Part shown: positions 17,191-25,201 of the stretch, in pieces
Position numbering within the stretch: the first letter of the stretch is position 1
Layout of the letters: every line of letters starts with the position of its first letter
Assembly: GCF_029850875.1 (NCBI RefSeq)
Contig: NZ_JAOVAM010000001.1
Location: 1 to 64,000, forward strand
DNA from: Rothia similimucilaginosa
Lineage (GTDB): Bacteria; Actinomycetota; Actinomycetes; Actinomycetales; Micrococcaceae
Direction of reading: 5' to 3'
DNA: 64,000 nt
Translations under genes and position numbers: made by a program
Notes under the pieces: model-generated
Database searches by the model: none
Seen by the model: only the letters and a program-made list of their open reading frames with translations
What the model was told of the DNA's origin: nothing

Positions 17191-18045
17191 ATGGCAGAGC
17201 TCTATGAGCGCTTCATCGCCTTGTATCCCTACCCACACGAGCGAATCCGCCACGGCGCCCCACGAGCCGAACTTAACCGGCGATACCTCGAACACCTCCA
17301 CGAGGGCAAGAACCGGGGAACAACCCCCATCGTGGTTGCCCTCGACCCGACCCTGCTCGGAACCATCGAGAATAACGTATCCCTGCGTACCTTAACCCCC
17401 GTGCAGGACCTCACCGCCGACACCATCAAACGGTACGCACATGACCTCCTCACCGACCAGCATCATTACGTGGACCAGTTCGGTGTAGAAGTTGCTGCGC
17501 ACGAAGCTTTCCGGCGCCTGAACGAGAACGCCTACCGACAGACGTATTGCCGCCTCATGAAAAACGGCGAACTCGACGAAGAGGATATTAGCACGCCCCT
17601 GAAAGCAGAGTATCCTTTCGAACTGACCGCCGGCATCATCAATGAGAAGGTCAAATCCACCGACATTGACAGCGCCGCGGAACTGCTCATCATGGACCTG
17701 CCGCTGCGGGACGCCTCCGGGGTGTTTGCCTATCTACCCTTCGGCGGGTGGGACTCCAGCCCCAGCCCCGAAACGTTGCTGCTCATCGCCCTCTACTGGC
17801 TTGAACGCGATGACGCCTACCCGGCTGTTATCGCCTCGGACTTCATAGAGTTCTACACACCGGTACCGGTCGCCACCCGCCGCGATGCAGAAATCCTGGC
17901 GGTCGAGCACACGATGGTTTCCTCGGCGATGCCGGTGCGTGTCTATCGCGGCTTCGACAAGCTCGTGGAGGCGCTCTACGGCCAGCACGACTGGTATCTG
18001 TGGTGGGAGCAACTCCCCGCAGCCCTGGTGGTTGAAACTCCCTAA
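17191..18045 (+). CDS. DUF4253 domain-containing protein
   Basis: A 284-residue cytoplasmic protein with no signal or membrane segment. The C-terminal part from about residue 178 looks like DUF4253: AYLPFGGWDSSPSPE, then ALYWLERDDAYPAVIASDFIEF, and the ending HDWYLWWEQLP. The N-terminal 170 residues are not recognised. The molecular role of DUF4253 is unknown. It stands alone with a GGAG ribosome site and its own terminator. Confidence 0.7.
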   Translation: MAELYERFIALYPYPHERIRHGAPRAELNRRYLEHLHEGKNRGTTPIVVALDPTLLGTIENNVSLRTLTPVQDLTADTIKRYAHDLLTDQHHYVDQFGVEVAAHEAFRRLNENAYRQTYCRLMKNGELDEEDISTPLKAEYPFELTAGIINEKVKSTDIDSAAELLIMDLPLRDASGVFAYLPFGGWDSSPSPETLLLIALYWLERDDAYPAVIASDFIEFYTPVPVATRRDAEILAVEHTMVSSAMPVRVYRGFDKLVEALYGQHDWYLWWEQLPAALVVETP

Positions 18046-18080
18046 AAGCATCTGAAAATAAACCCGAGTTAAATGCGAAA

Positions 18081-18117
18081 GGGTGGGGTGAACTAAACGG
18101 TTCACCCCACCCCTTTT
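18081..18117. terminator. Terminator after the DUF4253 gene
   Basis: GGGTGGGGTGAAC (18081-18093) pairs exactly with 18100-18112, followed by CCTTTT. It also lies just beyond the end of the convergent bioN gene and may serve both directions. Confidence 0.82.
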
Positions 18118-18165
18118 CGGATGTCTGCGCGGGTTCGTCCCAGGTTGTCGCGTTATGTCACTGTA

Positions 18166-18840
18166 CTATTTCAGCTCATCCACGTGCCGCGCTCGCAACG
18201 CCTTCGCGGTCGCCGTCGCATAATCCACCGCCTGCACCACCCACGGAATCAGCAGCCGCCAATACATGCGCTTGGGCAGATTACGCGCCACCGCCGCCCT
18301 ACGCAACGCACCCCAACGGTCCATAAGCGCCGGAATCGACCGAATCATCAACGCAATCAGCAGACCCAGACGCTCGGGAGAAAGACCCACGAAACGCAGC
18401 GGTGAACAGAGCCTCACAAAACCGTCAATCAGAACCGGCAGGGGAGTGCTCACCAGCAGGGCACGGGAAGCGTAGAAAGCGGTCAGCATGGTCGCGATAG
18501 CATCCGCGCCGGAGGCGTACTGACCCGTAAACACGTAATAGGCGACCATGATCAGTAGCAGCAGAGACAGCATGCGAACCACCAGCCACAGCTGGGAGGC
18601 AGGCACACCAGCCCACAACGCGCAGAGCGTGGACGCCACCAGCGCCACCAACGCCACCTGCCAGCTGGTCACCGCCAATAGCAGGAACAACCCAAAGAAG
18701 AGCGTGCCCTTGAGCCACAGCGGCACCCGATGCACCGGCGTATTCAACGGCTGGTAGAAACCCACCAGCATAGTACCGGGGTTGAAATCCGAGCCCTGGG
18801 AGGCGGGGCGAGGATTCACGCGCGGCGTGTTAGCGCCCAT
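18166..18840 (-). CDS. bioN: ECF transporter transmembrane protein (BioN/EcfT)
   Basis: Membrane scaffold of an energy-coupling-factor transporter, here for biotin because bioY is in the same operon. It has about five hydrophobic segments and the cytoplasmic coupling region SIPALMDRWGALRRAAVARNL with the Ala-Arg-Arg-type motif that contacts the ATPase. I start at ATG 18840, which overlaps the end of bioM by 11 bases. The frame stays open further upstream inside bioM, but that extension does not look like protein of this family. 224 residues. Confidence 0.87.
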   Translation of the reverse strand: MGANTPRVNPRPASQGSDFNPGTMLVGFYQPLNTPVHRVPLWLKGTLFFGLFLLLAVTSWQVALVALVASTLCALWAGVPASQLWLVVRMLSLLLLIMVAYYVFTGQYASGADAIATMLTAFYASRALLVSTPLPVLIDGFVRLCSPLRFVGLSPERLGLLIALMIRSIPALMDRWGALRRAAVARNLPKRMYWRLLIPWVVQAVDYATATAKALRARHVDELK

Positions 18841-19738
18841 GCGCGCCTCCTGCCGAGTCCAGATCTTCGGTAGCGCCTTCGTTGGGGAACCCCTCGGCAC
18901 ACCAGGTGCGGTACTGTTGCACCAGCTGCGCCGCATCCCCCTGAGCGAGCAAACGGCCGTCATGAATAATCACGGCTTCATCGCAGGACGCCGCCAAATC
19001 CAGGTCGTGTGTGCTGAGCACCAGCATCTGATTCAGCGACTCCAAATGCTTCAGCAGCCGAGCGCGATTGCGCAAATCCAGCAGGGTAGTCGGCTCGTCA
19101 AGCAGAAGAATCTGCGGGCGTGCCGCCAGCACACTGGTGAGAGCAACCAGCTGCTTTTCGCCTCCTGAGAGGGTGAAAACGCTCTGGTCCTCCAGACGTT
19201 CGAGGCCGCGCTCACGGAGCAGTTCACGAATCCGTTCGCGGCGCTGCTCACTGCTGAGGGCACTACCTTCAACGGCTGCGGCACGGCGCAGGCTTAAGTC
19301 AATATCTTCGACAACGGTGGGCATAATCAGCTGCGCCTCCGGCTGGGCGAAGAGCATGCCCACCCCCTCAAAAGCGCCCTGCGAATTACCGCGAGCACCC
19401 ATCGAGCCGCGGCTCGGTGTCTCCAGGGTGTCGACACTGTTCACGCGCACAATACCTTCATCCGGGTGGGTGAGCCCATTGAAAAGCCCCAGTAGGGTGG
19501 ACTTGCCACTACCGTTCAGACCCAGAACCGCGGTACGCTTCGCCGTGAACCGCAGACTCACATCCTTGAGGATACGGCGATGCCCGCCTTCGGACAGCTC
19601 GGTGAAAACACTCACCGATTCAAGCTCAAGGGCGGGCATGCTGGAAGAGGTGCTCACTGTCTGCTCGCCCTGTACCTGCTGCGGTGCAGGCTGGCGCGTG
19701 GAGCGGCGAAAAAACATAGCTATCCTCTCGTGCGGCAT
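18830..19738 (-). CDS. bioM: ECF transporter ATP-binding protein (BioM)
   Basis: ATPase of the biotin ECF transporter. It has Walker A GLNGSGKST, a Q-loop region FAQPEAQLI typical of ECF ATPases, the signature TLSGGEKQLV and Walker B LLLDEPTTLLD. The ATG at 19738 is served by AAAGG overlapping the bioY stop; ATG 19717 with AGAGG is an equally possible start. About 40 N-terminal residues precede the ABC domain. It follows bioY by 11 bases and overlaps bioN. Confidence 0.9.
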   Translation of the reverse strand: MPHERIAMFFRRSTRQPAPQQVQGEQTVSTSSSMPALELESVSVFTELSEGGHRRILKDVSLRFTAKRTAVLGLNGSGKSTLLGLFNGLTHPDEGIVRVNSVDTLETPSRGSMGARGNSQGAFEGVGMLFAQPEAQLIMPTVVEDIDLSLRRAAAVEGSALSSEQRRERIRELLRERGLERLEDQSVFTLSGGEKQLVALTSVLAARPQILLLDEPTTLLDLRNRARLLKHLESLNQMLVLSTHDLDLAASCDEAVIIHDGRLLAQGDAAQLVQQYRTWCAEGFPNEGATEDLDSAGGAHGR

Positions 19739-19749
19739 ATTGTGTGCCT

Positions 19750-20382
19750 TTAACGCCGGGTAGAAGCCAGGGACGGGAAGGCGCGGCGTACCGACAAACC
19801 AACCAGAACCGCAATCGTGGACTTCACCAGATCCCAGGGAACGAATACCATTGCCGCGCTGAATGCGGCGTCAAAAGTCATGTGGGCGTTCACCATCATA
19901 CCGGCGATACCGCAGGCGGTCAGAACCACAAAACCGCAGAAGTTCGCGATCAGAGCCATGAGGAAGGTCGCACCAACCGAACGGGTGTTGCGGGTGAACA
20001 GGTAGGCGAGGGTACCGGCAATAGCGGCGAAGGGCAGGAAGCCCAGTAGGTATCCTGCGCTCGGAGACGCAAGCGAACCCAAACCGGCGCCGCCCTTAGC
20101 GAAGATGGGCAGGCCAGCAAAACCAACCAGCAGGTACAGCGCTACGGAGGCGGTGGCACGCTTACCACCGAGGACCTGCGCGGTGATGTAAATGCCGAGG
20201 GTCTGGAAGGTGAAGGGAACCGCAACGCCACCCAAGCTGACGGCGGGCATGATGGCGAGCGCGGCGATGAAGCCCGCGAATACTGCGATGAGGGAGAGGT
20301 CGGTGGCGAGAGAGGTCTTTGCTGCTACGTTACTGCGCGGTACCTGGGTTGCCTGGGCTGATTCGCGTATGGAATCGGTCAT
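19750..20382 (-). CDS. bioY: Biotin transporter substrate-binding subunit BioY
   Basis: Integral membrane S-component that binds biotin. The sequence shows six hydrophobic segments and the family motifs VPFTFQTLGIYITAQVLGGK and YLLVGFAGLPIFAKGGAGLG. I choose ATG 20382, preceded by AAAGGAG at 10 bases; an ATG eight codons upstream has no ribosome site. 210 residues. It is the first gene of bioY-bioM-bioN, preceded by a promoter with an overlapping inverted repeat. Confidence 0.93.
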   Translation of the reverse strand: MTDSIRESAQATQVPRSNVAAKTSLATDLSLIAVFAGFIAALAIMPAVSLGGVAVPFTFQTLGIYITAQVLGGKRATASVALYLLVGFAGLPIFAKGGAGLGSLASPSAGYLLGFLPFAAIAGTLAYLFTRNTRSVGATFLMALIANFCGFVVLTACGIAGMMVNAHMTFDAAFSAAMVFVPWDLVKSTIAVLVGLSVRRAFPSLASTRR

Positions 20383-20483
20383 TGGGGTAGTACTCCTTTG
20401 GTACATATTGCTCTGCAGATTTTTCTGCAGAGTTGAGAGTTGAGGGTAGCGGTGGTTGATTTGCTTGTTACAACCCAGTTTTT

Positions 20484-20542
20484 GAACAATGCTCTATGAA
20501 TAGTGTTCGGTATGTATAGTACACCTCACACCACAAAAACAA
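20484..20542 (-). promoter_or_regulatory. Candidate bioY promoter with overlapping operator
   Basis: On the minus strand, TTGTTT (20537-20542) and TATACA (20513-20518) are 18 bases apart. Just downstream, at the expected transcription start, is an imperfect inverted repeat GAACACT...ATTGTTC (20502-20508 and 20484-20490). Biotin uptake genes in actinobacteria are often repressed by BioQ (TetR family) at GAAC/GTTC-type sites, so this may be such an operator; the spacing is wider than I would expect. Confidence 0.4.
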
Positions 20543-20682
20543 AAGGTGCCCCACATGCGCACTCGGCACACCTGCACTAAAATTGATGAGGTGCTCCGCA
20601 CGCTCGCCGCTTTTAGCCCGGTGAATCCCGCCTACAGAGCACTATCAATCCGCACACCAGACCGCCATCCGGAAAGGCACCC

Positions 20683-22281
20683 ATGATTGCTGTACAGAAC
20701 CTCGAATTGCGTGCAGGCGCGCGCCTGCTCATGGAAGAGGTTACCTTCCGCATCGATAGGGGCGACAAGATTGGCTTGGTGGGCCGTAACGGTGCCGGTA
20801 AGACCACTATGACTAAGGTGCTTGCCGGTCTGACCCTGCCCGCTGACGGTACGGTGACCCGCAGCGGCACTATCGGCTACCTTCCGCAGGACCCGAAGGT
20901 GGATGACATGAGCCAGCTGGCTCGTGATCGCATCCTCTCAGCGCGTGGCCTGGACGGTGTGGCACGCAAGATGCGTCAGGCGCAGGAAGACATGGCGAGC
21001 GAAGACCCGGCGCTGCGCGCTAAGGGTATGCGCCGCTACGACCGTCTTGAGGCTGAGTTCATTGCCGGTGGCGGCTATGCGGCGGAGTCGGAGGCGGCGG
21101 TCATCACCTCCAACCTGGACCTGCCGGAGCGTGTGCTCGCCCAGCCGCTGTCTACACTGTCGGGTGGTCAGCGTCGCCGCGTGGAGCTGGCGCGTATTCT
21201 CTTCTCCAACGCAGATACCATGCTGCTGGATGAGCCGACGAACCACCTGGATGCCGACTCTATTCTGTGGTTGCGTGACTTCTTGAAGAACTTCTCTGGT
21301 GGATTGCTGGTTATTAGCCACGATGTTGACCTGATGGAGCTGGTCGTCAATCGCGTCTTCTATCTGGACGCGAACCGCTGCGTAATTGACCAGTACAACA
21401 TGGGCTGGAAGAACTACTTGCTTCAGCGTGAGCAGGATGAGCACCGCCGCAAGCGTGAGCGTGCGAATGCACAGAAGAAGGCGAATGCTCTGATGGAGCA
21501 GGCGAATAAGATGCGCGCCAAGGCGACGAAGGCTGTTGCTGCTCAGCAGATGATTAAGCGCGCCGAGAAGCTTCTGCGTGGCCTGGAGGAGGAGCGTCAG
21601 AGCGATAAGGTTGCGGCGATTCGCTTCCCGGATCCGGCGCCGTGTGGTAAAACCCCGCTCTCTGCGCAGGGCCTGTCGAAGTCCTACGGCTCTTTGGAGA
21701 TTTTCACGGACGTTGATTTGGCGATTGACCGCGGTTCGCGCGTGGTGGTGCTGGGCCTGAACGGTGCCGGTAAGACCACTCTGTTGCGCATGCTGGCTGG
21801 CTCAACCCAGCCAGATACGGGTGAGGTTGTGTACGGTCACGGCGCGAAGCTGGGTTATTTCGCGCAGGAACACGAAATTCTTGATGGTGACCGCACTGTC
21901 TTTGAGAACATGAAGTCTGCCGCGCCGGATCTGGATGACACCCGCGTGCGTACGATTCTGGGTTCGTTCCTGTTCTCCGGTGATGACGTGGATAAGCCTG
22001 CTGGTGTGCTTTCCGGCGGCGAGAAGACCCGTCTGTCCCTGGCGACCCTGGTGGCATCGAGTGCGAACGTGCTACTGCTCGATGAACCGACTAACAACCT
22101 GGACCCCGCCTCACGTGAGGAGATTCTAAACGCGTTGAAGGCGTACCAGGGCGCCATTGTGATGGTTTCTCATGATGAGGGTGCAGTGGAGGCGCTGGAT
22201 CCTGAGCGTGTGCTGCTTCTGCCGGATGCGGTGGAGGATTTATGGTCGAAGGAATACCAGGATTTGATTTCGCTAGCGTAA
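20683..22281 (+). CDS. ABC-F family ATPase
   Basis: Cytoplasmic protein with two ABC domains and no membrane part, of the ABC-F group that acts on ribosomes (translation factors and antibiotic-protection proteins). Domain 1 has GRNGAGKTT and LSGGQRRRVELARIL; domain 2 has GLNGAGKTT and LSGGEKTRLSLATL; both have LLLDEPTN. A charged linker of Arg/Lys/Ala/Gln-rich residues (~245-300) separates them, as expected for the P-site tRNA-interaction motif. 532 residues. Which subfamily it belongs to cannot be fixed by eye. Confidence 0.92.
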   Translation: MIAVQNLELRAGARLLMEEVTFRIDRGDKIGLVGRNGAGKTTMTKVLAGLTLPADGTVTRSGTIGYLPQDPKVDDMSQLARDRILSARGLDGVARKMRQAQEDMASEDPALRAKGMRRYDRLEAEFIAGGGYAAESEAAVITSNLDLPERVLAQPLSTLSGGQRRRVELARILFSNADTMLLDEPTNHLDADSILWLRDFLKNFSGGLLVISHDVDLMELVVNRVFYLDANRCVIDQYNMGWKNYLLQREQDEHRRKRERANAQKKANALMEQANKMRAKATKAVAAQQMIKRAEKLLRGLEEERQSDKVAAIRFPDPAPCGKTPLSAQGLSKSYGSLEIFTDVDLAIDRGSRVVVLGLNGAGKTTLLRMLAGSTQPDTGEVVYGHGAKLGYFAQEHEILDGDRTVFENMKSAAPDLDDTRVRTILGSFLFSGDDVDKPAGVLSGGEKTRLSLATLVASSANVLLLDEPTNNLDPASREEILNALKAYQGAIVMVSHDEGAVEALDPERVLLLPDAVEDLWSKEYQDLISLA

Positions 22282-22312
22282 AGCACTATTTGCTGGCGTA
22301 AAAGCCTGGGGA

Positions 22313-22346
22313 GGCTCCGGTGCCGTGTAGCGCCGGGGCCTTTTTT
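22313..22346 (+). terminator. Terminator of the ABC-F gene
   Basis: GGCTCCGG (22313-22320) pairs with CCGGGGCC (22333-22340, one G-U pair), followed directly by six Ts. Confidence 0.9.
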
Positions 22347-22665
22347 GTGTGTATTAGGCGTTGTTTTATCGTTCGCGGCGTATTTTTTGTGTTCTGAAAA
22401 TATGTTGTGGAGATATATTGTCGGTATTTTTCTCGTGAATAGCGCCGAAAAATATGACCTGACCCGTGGGTTTGTATTGTTTTCTGAGCGTATATGCTGT
22501 TATTGCGTTCCCATGCATGTGATTTGTGGGTTCTGGCATATGAAACTTGCAGCCTATTTGACGGGAAATAATGTTGCCTTGTGGGTTATTCTGAGGGAAA
22601 GAAAAGCTCCTGGGCGGTATTTCAGGGGGTCTGTGTGGGCTTTTTGAATTTTTCATGTGTCTCTA
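22347..22665. other. AT-rich gene-free stretch
   Basis: About 320 bases that are clearly less GC-rich than the surroundings. Open frames of about 100 codons exist on both strands but have no ribosome site, no family resemblance and Cys- or Arg-rich composition, so I do not call them. It may be a spacer that carries upstream promoter elements of the small gene that follows. Confidence 0.45.
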
Positions 22666-22705
22666 CATACATTGTGGGAAAAATAGTAGAAACACAACAT
22701 GTATG
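22666..22705 (+). promoter_or_regulatory. Large inverted repeat upstream of the 28-codon gene
   Basis: CATACATTGTG (22666-22676) is mirrored by CACAACATGTATG (22693-22705), identical except for two extra bases, with 16 bases between. It lies immediately before the structured leader, in the place of the promoter, so it is probably a repressor or activator site. A TAGACT at 22711-22716 could be the -10 box. Confidence 0.5.
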
Positions 22706-22726
22706 GGGCGTAGACTTGTAACTGTT

Positions 22727-22831
22727 CCCGCGGTTGCGAGGACGCAAATGCGAACATATAGGGCTCACTGTCGATGGTGAGCTAACGCGGGGGAGAAGAG
22801 ATTCCCGCCCGCTCACGAAGGAGAATTGCCA
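22727..22831 (+). ncRNA. Structured leader RNA (three-way junction) of the small gene
   Basis: P1 CCCGCG/CGCGGG (22727-22732, 22786-22791) encloses P2 TTGCG/CGCAA with an AGGA loop (22734-22747) and P3 GCTCAC/GTGAGC (22763-22782), leaving a single-stranded ATGCGAACATATAGG joiner. A further GGGGA/TTCCC hairpin shares bases next to P1 and could compete with it. The ribosome site GAAGGAG follows at ~22817-22823. It has the architecture of a riboswitch or protein-binding leader, but I cannot match it to a known class. Confidence 0.5.
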
Positions 22832-22918
22832 ATGCACAACACTGAGTTCGAGAAGTACCCCACCTCCGGTGAAGAGAACGTTGAGGTTGACGTCTTCTGG
22901 CCCATCCAGGACGCTTAA
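22832..22918 (+). CDS. 28-residue small protein, function unknown
   Basis: A short gene with a strong GAAGGAG ribosome site about 8 bases before ATG, codons typical of highly expressed genes here (AAC, GAG, TTC, AAG, CCC, GTT), and its own promoter region, leader and terminator. The product begins MHNTEFEKYP and ends EVDVFWPIQDA; it is acidic (seven Asp/Glu, one Lys, one His), with no Cys, no signal peptide and no membrane segment. It is not an attenuation peptide: no gene follows on this strand. It could be a regulatory small protein, a peptide signal or a modified-peptide precursor, but no modifying enzyme is nearby. Confidence 0.62.
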   Translation: MHNTEFEKYPTSGEENVEVDVFWPIQDA

Positions 22919-22950
22919 TCTCTCACCCCGATAGGTCGGGATAAGGATTA

Positions 22951-22996
22951 GAAAAGCGCCCCGCCGCTTCCGTAGGGAAGTGACGGGGCGCTTTTC
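22951..22996. terminator. Bidirectional terminator after the small gene
   Basis: GAAAAGCGCCCCG (22951-22963) pairs exactly with CGGGGCGCTTTTC (22984-22996), with an inner CTTCC/GGAAG stem and T/A tracts inside the arms on both sides. It serves the small gene and probably the convergent hydrolase-like gene as well. Confidence 0.88.
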
Positions 22997-23016
22997 TGTC
23001 CTCATTGAGAATTTAG

Positions 23017-23745
23017 TTATGCGGCGTGAATACCCAGCCCAAACATTTGCAGGGGGTATTCGGTAAAGCCCATCATGGCTGCCGCGTACCAGGCGACGTA
23101 CCCGGTCAGCGCTAGAACGAGCGCCTTCTCGCGTACGCTGCCAGCATCACCCAGGAGTGGCAGTGCTATGTAGCCGCTCTTTTTCCATAGGGGAGAAGCC
23201 ACTAGGGGCTTGATAACGATGGGGTAGAGGGGCAGTAGGCCGCGGGTTGTCAGCAGGTCGCCCATCAGGTGAATGGTGGCGCCGACAGAAATAGCCCAGG
23301 GGAGCAGTGCCAGCGAATCGGTTGTATAGGCGGCGTACCCGAGGGCAACGGCACCGATCCATCCACCCGGTGCACCGAGCACGCGCAAGGCTAGACCGCC
23401 CGAGAATGCAGCAAGAAGTAGTGAAGCCCAGGGGATTCCGTTGTAGCTCAGGTTGGCGCTGAAATAGGCAATTGCCCAGAAGACTACCAGGCCCAAAATA
23501 GAGTGTGTTCCCTTGCGGTGTCCGCCACTGACTGCCCCGACAATGCGTGCCACACAGCGTGAAATGGGCGGAATGGAGTTGGCGATACTGCCGTTGTGGT
23601 GGTCAATATCCGGCAGCATGCCGGCACCGGCACAAGCCAGGGTGGTCACAATGAGAGTGGGGGTATCGGGAACCTGCACCACTCCCGTCTCGACGAGCAC
23701 TAGCCAGCCAGCTGTGGCACTGACAGTGTGCGAATAGCCCATCAT
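23017..23745 (-). CDS. YdjM-like membrane-bound putative metal-dependent hydrolase
   Basis: A 242-residue multi-membrane protein of the LexA-binding inner membrane hydrolase family (YdjM/PF04307). Diagnostic residues are HTVSATAGW near the start, GMLPDIDHHNG (~42-52), GGHRKGTHSILG (~74-85) and HLMGDLLTTRGL (~155-166); these His and Asp residues form the predicted metal site. The function in actinobacteria is not established. It starts with ATG preceded by AAGGAGG and stands alone. Confidence 0.87.
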   Translation of the reverse strand: MMGYSHTVSATAGWLVLVETGVVQVPDTPTLIVTTLACAGAGMLPDIDHHNGSIANSIPPISRCVARIVGAVSGGHRKGTHSILGLVVFWAIAYFSANLSYNGIPWASLLLAAFSGGLALRVLGAPGGWIGAVALGYAAYTTDSLALLPWAISVGATIHLMGDLLTTRGLLPLYPIVIKPLVASPLWKKSGYIALPLLGDAGSVREKALVLALTGYVAWYAAAMMGFTEYPLQMFGLGIHAA

Positions 23746-23897
23746 GGGGAGGAGCCTCCTTGGTGTGATTGCTCAGCGAGTGTGATTGCCTAGGTGCCGG
23801 GATGCTCCCCCGAACTCATTAGAACAAATATAGCATATATCGAAATTACTTTCGATAGGTAGGGTTATTACTCAAGCAGTGCTACCTTTCGATGACA

Positions 23898-24125
23898 CTA
23901 CCCTTCAAACGGAAGAGTCTGCTTCCAGAACTCACGCTCACGCAGGTAATTCTCCAGCCAGCCCACATGCTCGGAGCACGCCAACCAGACCTTGCGACGC
24001 TCGGGGGTGTGCACCTTCGGGTTGTTCCAGAGCAGCTGAAATTCTGCCGCCTGCTGGCAGCCCTTGCGAGAGCACTTGGCGTACTCGGGCTGTGCGTTCT
24101 GTGAAAGTGAACCGAGCAGATCCAT
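23898..24125 (-). CDS. Small conserved Cys-containing protein
   Basis: A 75-residue protein with a probable zinc site: CSRKGC near residue 18-23 and a later ACSEH. The sequence LLWNNPKVHTPERRKVWLAC is one I associate with small conserved proteins of Micrococcales, sometimes mislabelled acetone carboxylase; there is nothing of that enzyme here. AAGGA lies about 9 bases before ATG. It is divergent from fabG. Confidence 0.7.
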   Translation of the reverse strand: MDLLGSLSQNAQPEYAKCSRKGCQQAAEFQLLWNNPKVHTPERRKVWLACSEHVGWLENYLREREFWKQTLPFEG

Positions 24126-24412
24126 GTTTTCTTATCCTTACTCTTGCGCTTCAACATGCGGTGGTATTCCGTGCCCACGCGATTCAGTGGAAAGGGAGGT
24201 GCGGGCTGTTCCGCTTCAGCCAGTGTACTCGCCCGATGAGGCATGTAAAAGAAGGGGAGTGGGTGTTCAACGTTCAAGAGTGGAGTGTAGCCTGCGGCAC
24301 CTTTGTGCTAAAACGCGGTAAAATAAGGTTCGACTGTCCATCCGTCCACACCCCAACCGTGGAGCCGCTGCATCGGCTCTGATCGCGAGGGGTCGACTCA
24401 TCAAGGAAGCTC

Positions 24413-25129
24413 ATGAGCGAGAACACTCCCAAGACCGTGCTGGTCACCGGCGGCAACCGAGGCATCGGCTACGAAATTGCCAAGGAATTCCAGGCAGCAG
24501 GACACAACGTCTGCATCACCTACCGTAGCGGTGAAGCCCCCGAAGAATTTTTCGCCGTCAAGGCAGATGTACGCGATGCCGACAGCATTAACGAAGCATT
24601 CAAGGAAATCGAAGCAGAATTCGGCCCCGTGGAGGTGCTGGTTGCCAACGCAGGTATCACCCGCGACATGCTGCTGATGCGCATGAAGGAATCCGACTTT
24701 ACCGATGTGGTCGACACCAACCTCACCGGTTCTTTCCGCGTGGTTCAGCGCGCCATCAAGGGCATGCTGAAGCTCAAGCGCGGCCGCATCATCCTGGTTT
24801 CCTCCGTGGTGGGTCTGTACGGTTCCCCTGGCCAGGTCAACTATTCCGCATCTAAGGCTGCACTGGTTGGTATGGCACGCTCCATCACCCGTGAGCTGGG
24901 CGGCCGTAACATCACCGCTAACGTGGTGGCACCGGGCTTCATTAACACCGCTATGACTGATGTTCTGCCCGAGGAAACTAAGAAGAACTACCTGGCGTCC
25001 ATCCCGGCTGGTCGCTTCGCTGAGGCGGAAGAGGTCGCTCGCGTGATTCGCTGGCTCGTCTCCGATGAAGCTAGCTACATTTCTGGAGCTGTCATCCCCG
25101 TTGATGGCGGCCTGGGCATGGGGCACTAA
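24413..25129 (+). CDS. fabG: 3-oxoacyl-[acyl-carrier-protein] reductase
   Basis: Reduces beta-ketoacyl-ACP with NADPH in fatty acid synthesis. It is a classical short-chain dehydrogenase: TGGNRGIG (12-19), NAGITRD (~80), catalytic Ser in VSSVVGLYG and the YSASKAA Tyr-Lys pair, and the C-terminal GAVIPVDGGLGMGH typical of FabG. 238 residues. The ATG has a GGAAG ribosome site. A second SDR follows 72 bases later, in the position taken by inhA after mabA in mycobacteria. Confidence 0.9.
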   Translation: MSENTPKTVLVTGGNRGIGYEIAKEFQAAGHNVCITYRSGEAPEEFFAVKADVRDADSINEAFKEIEAEFGPVEVLVANAGITRDMLLMRMKESDFTDVVDTNLTGSFRVVQRAIKGMLKLKRGRIILVSSVVGLYGSPGQVNYSASKAALVGMARSITRELGGRNITANVVAPGFINTAMTDVLPEETKKNYLASIPAGRFAEAEEVARVIRWLVSDEASYISGAVIPVDGGLGMGH

Positions 25130-25201
25130 CCCCACCTGGTACGGACTACATGAAACGCCCGGGCGTGGGCGCACCCTTTCTAGACTTAAGGACATAAAAC
25201 T

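Noticed and set aside
22345-22656. Open frames of about 100 codons on both strands
   Set aside because: The composition is AT-rich, Cys- and Arg-rich and unlike genes in this genome; no ribosome sites.
22727-22831. Glycine riboswitch, because CACGAAGGAG resembles the glycine aptamer core
   Set aside because: The match coincides with the ribosome binding site, and the paired architecture and the rest of the glycine core are missing.
22832-22918. Attenuator leader peptide
   Set aside because: No biosynthetic gene follows on the strand, there is no run of one amino acid codon, and the terminator after it is unconditional.
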